Shown: positions 1 through 6,379 of the stretch, one piece after another | Numbering within the stretch: the first letter of the stretch is position 1 | Layout: each line of letters begins with the position of its first letter | Assembly (NCBI GenBank): GCA_005884985.1 | Contig: VAYK01000128.1 | Coordinates: 1 to 10,825, forward strand | DNA: 10,825 bases | Source: Actinomycetota bacterium | GTDB taxonomy: Bacteria > Actinomycetota > Thermoleophilia > Solirubrobacterales > 70-9 | Reading direction: 5' to 3' | Program-made: the position numbers and the translations under genes | Notes under the pieces: model-generated | The model's input: the letters and a program-made list of their open reading frames with translations, nothing else | What the model was told of the DNA's origin: nothing | Databases searched by the model: none

Positions 1-28
1 GCCCGTTCGAATCGGGCGGGGCGCACCA
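1..28 (+). tRNA. tRNA 3' end (isoacceptor not determinable), cut by window edge
   Basis: The first bases form a perfect T-arm: 5-bp stem GCCCG/CGGGC around the 7-nt loop TTCGAAT. It is followed by the 3' acceptor strand GGGGCGC, discriminator A and an encoded CCA ending at base 28. The 5' half, including the anticodon, lies outside the window. The acceptor implies a 5' strand GCGCCCC, but this does not settle the isoacceptor. A run of seven T (29-35) follows directly and may help end transcription. Confidence 0.88.
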
Positions 29-35
29 TTTTTTT

Positions 36-365
36 CAGCCACCTAGACCCGCAGAATGACGCCACCCACGACGACACTAACGCCACCGGCAAGCGCTACC
101 GTGCGGGCCACGGCGCCATACTTCGCCGCGACGCCAGCAACGTTTAGGTGGTGCGAGATTACCCATCCTCGCCATACCGGCAGAACTGCGAGGAAGCCAG
201 GCGGCTGAACGCCAGTGGCTTTTGCGACAACACGTACTCTTGCCCCCGGGTCAGCGCGGAAAATCGTGCCGTTGATTGCTGGGACATTGTATCCGTAGGG
301 AATCAGATCGGCCGGCCTCGGGACTTGGTAACATGTGCCCTATTCGGGCCTCGTGGAGGAGCCAA
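36..365. other. Intergenic stretch without a recognisable gene
   Basis: About 330 bases lie between the tRNA end and the reductase. No plus-strand frame encodes a recognisable protein. On the minus strand one frame is open from the stop at 340-342 to the stop at 43-45, about 98 codons. Its translation is rich in V, A and G and ends in a hydrophobic segment (TVALAGGVSVVVGGVILRV). It has no ATG and no ribosome binding site, so it is either chance openness or a gene remnant. The reductase ribosome binding site GGAGGA is at 355-360. Composition is about 60% GC, below the right-hand part of the window. Confidence 0.55.
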
Positions 366-1250
366 ATGGCCGATTTCACCAGACGTGAATTCATGAAGAC
401 CGGGCTCGCTGCGGGAACACTTGCGGTATCTGGCCGTCTGCCGCTGATGGCACAGCAGCGCCCCACGGCAACGGACTTCGTCACCCTGGGAAGGTCCGGA
501 GTGAGAGTCACGCGTTTGGCGTTTGGCACGGGGAGCTTCAGCGGCCAGGTTCAGCGCGATCTCGGACAGGACGGGTTCACGCGCCTTGTGCGCCATGCCT
601 ACGATCGCGGCATCCGCTTCTTCGAGACCGCCGAGTCGTACGGGGAGATGCACAAGATGCTGGGCATCGCGCTGAAGGGCATCCCGCGGGAGAGCTATCA
701 ACTGATGTCCAAGGTGACGACTCGCGACGGTGTGAGCCCGCAACAGAAGGTCGACGAGTTGCGCACGCTGGCGAACACGGAATACTTCGACATCATGTTG
801 CTGCACTGGCAACATACCGCCACCTGGCCAGCCGACACCCGCCGCTGGCAGGACGCGATCCTGGAGGCCGAATCGAAGAAGGCCGTGGTGAGCCACGGCG
901 CGTCGGTCCACGGCCTCCCGGCGCTGCGACGGGTCCCAGGGAATGAATGGCTCAACGTTGCCATGATCCGGGTGAATCACAAGGGCAAGAGCATGGACGC
1001 CGAAGACTACGCCACCCAGGGGTTGGGGAACGTTCCCGAGGTCGTCGAGCACGTGAAGAAGGCTCGGAACGAAGGAATGGGCGTAATCTCGATGAAGCTC
1101 GTCGGCGAGGGCACATTCAACCGCGAGGACCGGCAGAAGGCGATGAACTTTGCCTTCAGGCAGGCTGGCGTCGATTGCGTGACGGTCGGTTACAAGAGCA
1201 CGGGCGAGATCGACGAGGCGATTGAGAATCTGAATATGGCGCTTGCGTAG
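366..1250 (+). CDS. Tat-exported aldo/keto reductase family protein
   Basis: This 294-residue protein is an NAD(P)H-dependent aldo/keto reductase (AKR) fold enzyme, probably periplasmic; its substrate is unknown. The start is ATG 366, five bases after GGAGGA. The longer frame from 276 is rejected because the ATG 366 form begins with a twin-arginine signal (TRREFMK, Arg6-Arg7, then a hydrophobic stretch to about residue 29). The barrel starts near 'VTLGRSGVRVTRLAFGTGSF'. The AKR tetrad maps to Glu87 (normally Asp, in FFETAESYG), Tyr92, Lys116 (LMSKVTTR) and His147 (MLLHWQH). The C-terminal GYKSTGEIDEAIENL (275-289) resembles the cofactor-binding end of the family. Family: confident. Activity: less so, because of the Asp-to-Glu change. 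The gene converges on tRNA-Asn, stands alone, and has lower GC (about 57-62% in sampled lines) than the genes to its right. Confidence 0.9.
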   Translation: MADFTRREFMKTGLAAGTLAVSGRLPLMAQQRPTATDFVTLGRSGVRVTRLAFGTGSFSGQVQRDLGQDGFTRLVRHAYDRGIRFFETAESYGEMHKMLGIALKGIPRESYQLMSKVTTRDGVSPQQKVDELRTLANTEYFDIMLLHWQHTATWPADTRRWQDAILEAESKKAVVSHGASVHGLPALRRVPGNEWLNVAMIRVNHKGKSMDAEDYATQGLGNVPEVVEHVKKARNEGMGVISMKLVGEGTFNREDRQKAMNFAFRQAGVDCVTVGYKSTGEIDEAIENLNMALA

Positions 1251-1277
1251 GCGCGTGGAAGCGCCGAGGACGGGGGT

Positions 1278-1352
<75 letters not shown>

Positions 1353-1386
1353 CCAGTTTACCGCGGAGGGCCCGCGGCGAACCCAC

Positions 1387-1415
1387 ATTATAGGAACCGT
1401 GCGCGCGAGCGTCAA
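1387..1415 (-). promoter_or_regulatory. Sigma-70-type promoter of tRNA-Asn
   Basis: Reading the minus strand, TTGACG (1410-1415) is followed after 17 bases by a perfect TATAAT (1387-1392). The predicted start near 1380 gives a leader of about 28 bases before the mature tRNA 5' end at 1352. The -35 box contains the stop codon of the upstream hydrolase gene (1412-1414), so the promoter begins inside that gene. Confidence 0.85.
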
Positions 1416-2374
1416 CGCTGCGCGAACGCGGGCGCCGCCTGGCGGCGCCGCGCGGGCACGAAGAGCTCGTGTTCCAGCAGGCAGGCCTCGCAACCGGCGA
1501 GGCGGGCGGAGCGGCCGTGGGCACAGGCGTCCTCCGCGACTCCGGCCTCCGCGCCGGCCACGAATCCGGCGATGGACGCGACCACGGCCGGATCGCGGAG
1601 CACGCGTCGATGACCCAGGCCGCTCGTCTCGAGAAAGCGCGCGCCCGGCCAGGCGGCGGCGATCGCCGCCCCGTCCGCGAAGGGCACCTCGCGGTCGTCG
1701 CGGTCGTGCACGACGAGCAGCGGCGGCGGCTCGCTGAGGCCGCGCAGGGGGACGAGAGGCAGATCCTCCCAGCGCGCCTGGATCCGCGTCTCGCTCTGCC
1801 GCCGCATCTCCGCCATCACCGCACGGCTCAGGCCGAGCCGGCGCCCGAACCTTTCGACCCAGGTGAGCGGGTCGGCGGGCGCGCCAATGAAGACGAGGCG
1901 CTCGACCCGCAGGCCTTCGCGCACCGCGAACGTCACCGCCGCCGCCCCGAGCGAATGGGCGATCACGGCGCGCGCGGGGCCGAGCTGCGCCACGACGTCG
2001 GCGAGGGCGCGCCCGATCTCCACGCCCGAGCTGCGCCGGCCGGCGGAGGCGCCGTGGCCGGGGCCGTCGACCGCGATCACGCGGAAGCCGCGCGAGACGA
2101 GCGGCGCCACGAAGGCGCCGAGCTGCTCCGCGCGTCCGCCCCAACCGTGCACGAGATAGACGGCGGGACCGCTCCCCCACGACCACGCGGCCAGGCTCCC
2201 GGCGCGGCTCTGGACGGCCAGGCGTTCCGCGCCCGCCGGCAGGAGGGAGCGCGACCTCCGGGGCCGCGGTGGCGTGAAGAAGAGGGCTTCCGCCCAGCGC
2301 GCGGCCAGGGCCGGAGACAAGGCCGCGGCGACGGCGAGAGCAGCGCGCGTCACGCGCTCGGCGGCCTTGGTCAT
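1412..2374 (-). CDS. Alpha/beta hydrolase with Cys/His-rich C-terminal tail
   Basis: A 320-residue alpha/beta-fold hydrolase, probably cytoplasmic or membrane-associated through its hydrophobic N-terminal helix (about 10-35); substrate unknown. Visible family marks are the oxyanion-hole strand VYLVHGWGG (72-80), VDGPGHG (102-108), the nucleophile elbow AHSLGA (Ser141), the acid in HDRDDREVP (Asp227) and His255 in GLGHRR. After the fold ends near 276, a tail carries Cys284, His286, Cys295, Cys298 and His302, a spacing that could bind a metal. Start: ATG 2374 with AGGAGG at 2380-2385; longer upstream frames run through tetR and are rejected. The ATG overlaps the tetR stop as ATGA, implying translational coupling and shared control. 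Confidence 0.88.
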   Translation of the reverse strand: MTKAAERVTRAALAVAAALSPALAARWAEALFFTPPRPRRSRSLLPAGAERLAVQSRAGSLAAWSWGSGPAVYLVHGWGGRAEQLGAFVAPLVSRGFRVIAVDGPGHGASAGRRSSGVEIGRALADVVAQLGPARAVIAHSLGAAAVTFAVREGLRVERLVFIGAPADPLTWVERFGRRLGLSRAVMAEMRRQSETRIQARWEDLPLVPLRGLSEPPPLLVVHDRDDREVPFADGAAIAAAWPGARFLETSGLGHRRVLRDPAVVASIAGFVAGAEAGVAEDACAHGRSARLAGCEACLLEHELFVPARRRQAAPAFAQR

Positions 2375-3036
2375 GCCGTCCTCCTCTGACGGGGGGCGGA
2401 TCGCGGACGCACCGGCCGGCGGCGCGGTGCGGCGCGGGACGGACCGCGCCGGCGCGCGGCCGCGAGCAGCGCCTCCATCGAGGCCCGCGCGCGAAAATCC
2501 GCCGCGGGGTCGCGCAGCAAGCGCTGCGCGTGGTGATAGCCGAGCATCACCGAGTACAGGTCGTGCGCGAACTGCTCGGGATCGGCGTCGGCCCGGAAGT
2601 GGCCCTCGCTGATCCCGGAGCGGAAGCAGATGGCGATGCTGTCCATCCATTCCTTCTGCAGCCGCACCAGCTCGTTACGCGCGGGGCCGGGTCGATCGTC
2701 GAGCTCGCTGGCCGCGGCCACGAACAGGCAGCCGCCGGGGACGGAGTGCGAGCGGCTCCAGCCCAGCCAGCGTTCGAAGATCGCGCGCACGCGCGGCTCG
2801 CCGCGGGGCTCCGCCAGGGCGGGACGGACGACCGCCTGCACGAAGCGGTCGGCGGCAAAGCGCAGGATCTCGACCTGCAAGGCCTCCTTCGACCCGAAGT
2901 GGGCGAAGAGCCCGCTCTTGGAGAGGCCCAGGTCCTCGGCCAGGTGGCCGATGCTGACGCCTTCGAGCCCGCAGCGGCTGGCCAGGGCGGTGGCCCGCTC
3001 CAGGATGGCTTGCCGGGTGACCTCTCCCTTTCCCAT
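2371..3036 (-). CDS. TetR/AcrR family transcriptional repressor
   Basis: A 221-residue one-component regulator. The N-terminal helix-turn-helix is typical: TRQAILERATALASRCG (7-23), then VSIGHLAEDLGLSKSGLFAHF (27-47) with the recognition helix at SKSGLFAHF, then SKEAL. The C-terminal ligand domain carries a PGGCLF motif (Cys103) seen in several TetR subfamilies. The ligand is unknown. Residues 195-221 form an Arg/Pro-rich basic tail not needed by the fold. It is first in an operon with the hydrolase (4-base ATGA overlap) and probably represses itself through the palindrome in its promoter. The ATG lies six bases after the -10 box with no ribosome binding site, suggesting a leaderless message. 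Divergent from the glycosyltransferase gene, 75 bases away. Confidence 0.93.
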   Translation of the reverse strand: MGKGEVTRQAILERATALASRCGLEGVSIGHLAEDLGLSKSGLFAHFGSKEALQVEILRFAADRFVQAVVRPALAEPRGEPRVRAIFERWLGWSRSHSVPGGCLFVAAASELDDRPGPARNELVRLQKEWMDSIAICFRSGISEGHFRADADPEQFAHDLYSVMLGYHHAQRLLRDPAADFRARASMEALLAAARRRGPSRAAPRRRPVRPRSAPRQRRTA

Positions 3037-3042
3037 GTCTCT

Positions 3043-3070
3043 AGAATAGCACGATCGTTCGTTTTGTCAA
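3043..3070 (-). promoter_or_regulatory. tetR promoter with 8-bp palindrome, probable autorepression operator
   Basis: On the minus strand TTGACA (3065-3070) and TATTCT (3043-3048) are separated by 16 bases. The spacer holds the perfect palindrome ACGATCGT (3051-3058), where a bound TetR dimer would block RNA polymerase. Counting from the -10 box, the start point falls at about 3036, the ATG itself. The -10/-35 call is from direct sequence match. The operator role is inferred from position next to a TetR gene. The same 75-base gap must also hold the promoter of the divergent glycosyltransferase, which I cannot place. Confidence 0.75.
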
Positions 3071-3111
3071 AGGGAAATCCGTCAAACCCCGCGGTGTAAC
3101 ATCCGGCCCGG

Positions 3112-4560
3112 GTGACTCGGTACCGGATGGCCGCGCTGGCTGCCGTACTGGTGCTGGGGGCCGCCCTCCGCTTCTACCATCTGGACCGTGAGGGCCTCTG
3201 GACCGACGAGGTCCTCTCCGTGGATCTCGCGCGGCGGCCCTGGCCGGCGCTGCTCCCGGCGACCCAGGAAGACGGCCATCCTCCCCTCTACCTGACCGCC
3301 TTGCGGCTGTGGATGGGAGCGTTCGGGGACGGAGAGGCCGGCGTGCGCAGCCTTTCCGCGGTCATCGGCGTGGCGACCCTCGCCGCCTTCTTCGCCCTGG
3401 CCGCGCGCCTGCTGCCGATGCGGGGGGCCCTGCTGGCCACGCTGCTCCTGGCCTGCTCGCCCTACCACGTTTACTACTCCCAGGAGGCTCGCAACTACGC
3501 GCTCCTCCTGCTGCTGACCGTCCTCTCCTACCTCGCCTTGCTCGCCTGGGACGAGCGCCCGCGGCCCGGGCGCGCCCTCGCCTACGTGGCCGCCACCACG
3601 CTCCTGCTCTACACGCACGTGTTCGGGTTCTTCGTGTGGGGAGCGCAGCTCCTCTGGATCGCGACCCGCGCTCGCAAGCGCGAGGATCGGGTCTTCCGTC
3701 TCCTGCCCTCGGTGGCGGTCGCCGTCCTCGTCCTGCCCTGGCTCGTCGCGCCCTGGACGGCCATGCTCTTGAGGCAGACGAGCGCCCGCACGACGGGCCT
3801 CCATCTGGCGCGGCCGACGCTGTGGAGCCTGTTCACCTCCGCCTACCAGTTCGCGGGCGCGCCCCTCACGGCGGCGGTGCTCCTTCCCGCCGCCGCCCTC
3901 GAGCTGTACCACGCGCTCGCGCGGGACGAAGGCGATGGCGCCGCGGAGAGGGGGCGCCAGTTGGGCCGCCGGCAAACGGCCGTGTTCCTGCTCCTGTGGG
4001 CGGCCCTGCCGCAGCTCGTACCGTTCCTCATCTCCCAATTCGCGGTCCCGATCTACATCACGCGGGCGACGATCGTGACCCTCCCCGTCCTCTATCTCCT
4101 GGCGGCGGCCATCCTCGACCGGCAGGGCGGGCGGTGGTGTTTCGCGGTCGTGTCGATCGCCGTCCTCAGCTCCCTCGGCGCACAGGCCCTGTATTTCAAG
4201 GGGCGGACCAAGGAGCAGTGGCGGGAGGCGGCGGCCGCCGTCGACGCGCGCGCGCAATCGGGAGACGTGGTGGTGTTCGACGCGGGGTACGGACGGCGCG
4301 GCTTCGACCACTACTCGCACGCGCCCGCGCTGCGGAAGGTCGCGATCGCCAACGACCTCGCGTCGCCAGCGGGGGCCGGCGAGCTTGCCGCCCTGCCTGC
4401 GGACACGCGGCGGCTGTGGGTAGTCCGCTTCCAGCGCCCGCCGGGACGCGCACGCGTGGTCGAGGCCCTGGCCGGCCGGTATCGCCTGGCCGGGTTCGCG
4501 GCCTACCCGGGGATCGAGCTGTTCCTCTTCGAGAAGTCGGGGACTAGCCCGATTTCGTGA
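3112..4560 (+). CDS. GT-C fold membrane glycosyltransferase (PMT/ArnT-like, GT39-type)
   Basis: A 482-residue polytopic inner-membrane protein, expected to transfer a sugar from a polyprenyl-phosphate donor to an extracytoplasmic acceptor; both are unknown. Family marks: after the first membrane helix (about 6-22) the first periplasmic loop has LWTDE (Asp32-Glu33, the likely catalytic/metal site), then GHPPLYL (55-61) and YYSQEARNYAL (121-131). Many hydrophobic segments follow to about 360, with YITRATIV (315-322) carrying the conserved late-loop arginine. Residues 365-482 form a soluble C-terminal domain (KEQWREAAAAVDA...GDVVVFDAG). The start is GTG 3112; ATG 3127 is an alternative, and neither has a clear ribosome binding site. 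Its last 17 bases overlap the end of mglA on the opposite strand. Confidence 0.85.
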   Translation: MTRYRMAALAAVLVLGAALRFYHLDREGLWTDEVLSVDLARRPWPALLPATQEDGHPPLYLTALRLWMGAFGDGEAGVRSLSAVIGVATLAAFFALAARLLPMRGALLATLLLACSPYHVYYSQEARNYALLLLLTVLSYLALLAWDERPRPGRALAYVAATTLLLYTHVFGFFVWGAQLLWIATRARKREDRVFRLLPSVAVAVLVLPWLVAPWTAMLLRQTSARTTGLHLARPTLWSLFTSAYQFAGAPLTAAVLLPAAALELYHALARDEGDGAAERGRQLGRRQTAVFLLLWAALPQLVPFLISQFAVPIYITRATIVTLPVLYLLAAAILDRQGGRWCFAVVSIAVLSSLGAQALYFKGRTKEQWREAAAAVDARAQSGDVVVFDAGYGRRGFDHYSHAPALRKVAIANDLASPAGAGELAALPADTRRLWVVRFQRPPGRARVVEALAGRYRLAGFAAYPGIELFLFEKSGTSPIS

Positions 4561-5131
4561 GGTCGGCCAGGACGAGCTTGGCCACGCCCTTCAGGGTCTC
4601 GAACACGCCGGGACCTTTCGCCGCCACCGCTTCGAAGATGGGCTCGTTCTTCTTGGCCAGCAGCTTCTTCATCTCGTCCACGCTCGCGACGTTGGGAAGG
4701 TCGCGCTTGTTGAGCTGGAGGACGTAGGGGATCGCGGAGAGGTCGTAGCCCTGCGTCTTGAGGTTCGTCTCCAGGTTCTCGATCGCTTCCACGTTGGCGT
4801 CCATGCGCTCGACCTGGCTGTCCGCCACGAAGATCACGCCGTCCACGCCCTTGAGGATCAGTTTGCGGCTCGCGTCGTAGAAGACCTGGCCGGGCACGGT
4901 ATAGAGGTGGAAGCGCGTCTTGAACCCGCGCACCGTGCCGAGCTCGAGGGGCAGGAAGTCGAAGAAGAGCGTGCGGTCGGTCTCCGTGGCCAGGGAGATG
5001 AGCTTGCCCTTGGCCGCGGGGTTCGTCTTGTCGAAGATGTACTGCAGGTTGGTCGTCTTCCCGCACAGGCCGGGGCCGTAGTAGACGATCTTGCAGTTGA
5101 TCTCGCGGGACGCGTAGTTGATGAAGGTCAT
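4544..5131 (-). CDS. mglA: Polarity GTPase MglA
   Basis: A 195-residue Ras-like small GTPase, the switch that sets the leading pole and controls motility machinery in Myxococcus; cytoplasmic. The length and residue numbering match the Myxococcus protein. Visible: P-loop GPGLCGKTTN (19-28), switch region ETDRTLFFDFLP (50-61) with the intrinsic arginine finger Arg53, TVPGQ (78-82) with Thr78 in place of the Ras Asp and catalytic Gln82, and NKRD (141-144) for guanine recognition. In this family the GTP-bound form marks the pole and MglB stimulates hydrolysis. It follows mglB by 18 bases, so they are co-transcribed. The ribosome binding site is weak, which fits coupling to mglB. The 3' end overlaps the convergent glycosyltransferase by 17 bases. 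Confidence 0.96.
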   Translation of the reverse strand: MTFINYASREINCKIVYYGPGLCGKTTNLQYIFDKTNPAAKGKLISLATETDRTLFFDFLPLELGTVRGFKTRFHLYTVPGQVFYDASRKLILKGVDGVIFVADSQVERMDANVEAIENLETNLKTQGYDLSAIPYVLQLNKRDLPNVASVDEMKKLLAKKNEPIFEAVAAKGPGVFETLKGVAKLVLADLTKSG

Positions 5132-5149
5132 CTGTGTGTGGTCCCGCCC

Positions 5150-5647
5150 CTACTCGCTGAACAAGCTGTCGATGTCCTCGTCCGTGATTTCGGCGAACGG
5201 GCTCTCGAAGGCCGCCCCCGCCTGCGCCTTCTCCCTCTCGACCTTCGCCATGATGTTGGCGAAGACGCGGTTGAGCTCTTCCGAGGCCTTCTTCACGCGC
5301 AGGCGCACGAGGCCGAGCGAGGAGCGCTCGTCGAAGATGACGACCAGGATCACGCGCTGGGCCACGATGGAGATGTGGATGTTGTCCTTCTCCCCTTCGT
5401 GGAAGAGGATCGAGAACTCCTTCTCGCCGATGAGACGGGCCAGGCCGTCGGTAGCGGCCACGTTGCCGGCGGTGAGGGAGGCCAGCGACGTGGTGTCCAG
5501 GTTCTCGATGTCCCCGTGGGCGGCGATCTGCTGTCCGTTCTTGTCGACGAGGAAGACCACCTTGGAGTTGGCATCGACGCGGAGCTTGGAGATGATGGCC
5601 TTGATCTGGTTGAACTCCTCCTCGTACATGACGATGTCGGGCGCCAT
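5150..5647 (-). CDS. mglB: Roadblock/LC7 protein MglB, GTPase-activating partner of MglA
   Basis: A 165-residue Roadblock/LC7 domain protein. In Myxococcus and Thermus a dimer of MglB binds one MglA and stimulates GTP hydrolysis, excluding MglA-GTP from the lagging pole. Marks: MYEEEFNQI (7-15), KVVFLVDKNGQQIA (29-42), the strongly conserved DTTSLASLTAGNVAATDGLA (51-70), FHEGEKDN (82-89), VFDERSSLGLVRLRVKKAS (about 103-121) and the acidic C-terminus ending SPFAEITDEDIDSLFSE, all as in the Myxococcus protein. ATG 5647 is preceded by AGGAGG (5655-5660) with seven bases of spacing. It lies between recR and mglA on the same strand. Confidence 0.95.
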   Translation of the reverse strand: MAPDIVMYEEEFNQIKAIISKLRVDANSKVVFLVDKNGQQIAAHGDIENLDTTSLASLTAGNVAATDGLARLIGEKEFSILFHEGEKDNIHISIVAQRVILVVIFDERSSLGLVRLRVKKASEELNRVFANIMAKVEREKAQAGAAFESPFAEITDEDIDSLFSE

Positions 5648-5729
5648 CCGTGATCCTCCTCTAAAGCCGTACCACTGCTGGCCTTGCGCCAGACGGCCGA
5701 CCTCGCCGGGGAAGCCCCATTGTATACGA
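5648..5729 (-). promoter_or_regulatory. mglB leader: possible -10 box, hairpin and ribosome binding site
   Basis: The 82 bases between recR and mglB hold a TACAAT hexamer (5719-5724, within TATACAAT) just after the recR stop, which could be a -10 box. No good -35 box is seen upstream. A hairpin CTGGC/GCCAG with a 5-base loop lies at 5678-5692, and AGGAGG at 5655-5660. This could give mglBA its own promoter besides read-through from recR. Confidence 0.35.
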
Positions 5730-6326
5730 TCAGTACTCGCGGCGGCCCTCGAGCGCCTTGGCCATGGTGACCTCGTCCGCCCACTCGAGGTCCGATCCTA
5801 CGGGGATGCCCATGGCGATCCGGGTGACCTTCACCCCGAGCGGCTTGAGCAGGCGGGAGAGGTAGACCGCCGTCGCTTCCCCTTCGACGGTCGGGCTCGT
5901 GGCGAGGATGATCTCGTCCACCCCACCCGAGCGCACGCGCTCGAGCAGTCCCTGGACCTTCAGCTCGTCGGGTCCGACGCCCTGCAGCGGGGAGAGCGCG
6001 CCGTGCAGGACGTGGTAGCGGCCCTTGAAATCGCGCGTGCGCTCGACGGCCACGAGGTTGTGCGGCTCCTCCACGACGCAGATGATCCGGTCCGACCTCG
6101 CGGGATCGCTGCAGGTCGCACAGACCTCGCGGTCGGTGATGGCATTGCAGATGGAGCAGGTGCGCAGGGCCTCGAGCAGCTCGCCCACGGCCGCGGAGAG
6201 GCGAAGGGCGTCTTCCTTGGAGCCCTTGAGGAGGTGGAAGGCGATCCGTTGCGCGGACTTCGGCCCGATCCCGGGCAGGCGCCGCAGCTCGTCGATCAAC
6301 CTGGTCAGCGGCGCGGGATGGTCCAC
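5730..6326 (-). CDS. recR: Recombination mediator RecR
   Basis: A 198-residue protein of usual family length. RecR works with RecO (and RecF) to load RecA onto SSB-coated single-stranded DNA at gaps. Domains in order: N-terminal helix-hairpin-helix (LPGIGPKSAQRIAFHLL, 17-33), a four-cysteine zinc finger (Cys57, Cys60, Cys69, Cys72 in CSICNAITDREVCATC), and a Toprim domain (VVEEPHNLVAVE 84-95; TSPTVEGEATAVYL 143-156). The start is GTG at 6324-6326; it puts the first conserved segment, PLTRLIDELRRLPGIG, at the normal distance from the N-terminus. No Shine-Dalgarno sequence is evident. It is the first gene of a same-strand group with mglB and mglA and is divergent from the rhodanese gene. The common recR neighbours ybaB and dnaX are not upstream here. 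Confidence 0.97.
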   Translation of the reverse strand: MDHPAPLTRLIDELRRLPGIGPKSAQRIAFHLLKGSKEDALRLSAAVGELLEALRTCSICNAITDREVCATCSDPARSDRIICVVEEPHNLVAVERTRDFKGRYHVLHGALSPLQGVGPDELKVQGLLERVRSGGVDEIILATSPTVEGEATAVYLSRLLKPLGVKVTRIAMGIPVGSDLEWADEVTMAKALEGRREY

Positions 6327-6342
6327 TCGAGGAGTCTAGTCG

Positions 6343-6355
6343 GCACGCGACGTGC
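6343..6355. promoter_or_regulatory. Inverted repeat between recR and rhodanese gene
   Basis: The 53-base gap between the divergent recR and rhodanese starts contains GCACG-CGA-CGTGC, a 5-bp dyad with a 3-base centre. It could be an operator shared by both genes or a small hairpin. No convincing -35/-10 pair could be placed for either gene, so the role is a guess. Confidence 0.25.
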
Positions 6356-6379
6356 ACGGAAATCACCGGGAGGCGAACC

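Noticed and set aside
276..365. Upstream start of the reductase at 276
   Set aside because: It would bury the twin-arginine signal inside the protein. ATG 366 has a GGAGGA site at the right distance.
2375..2650. Upstream extension of the hydrolase frame
   Set aside because: The extra 92 residues lie in another frame of tetR and look like noise. ATG 2374 has AGGAGG and overlaps the tetR stop.
3082..4320. Minus-strand 412-codon open frame opposite the glycosyltransferase
   Set aside because: Composition is biased and without motifs; the plus strand encodes a clear membrane glycosyltransferase.
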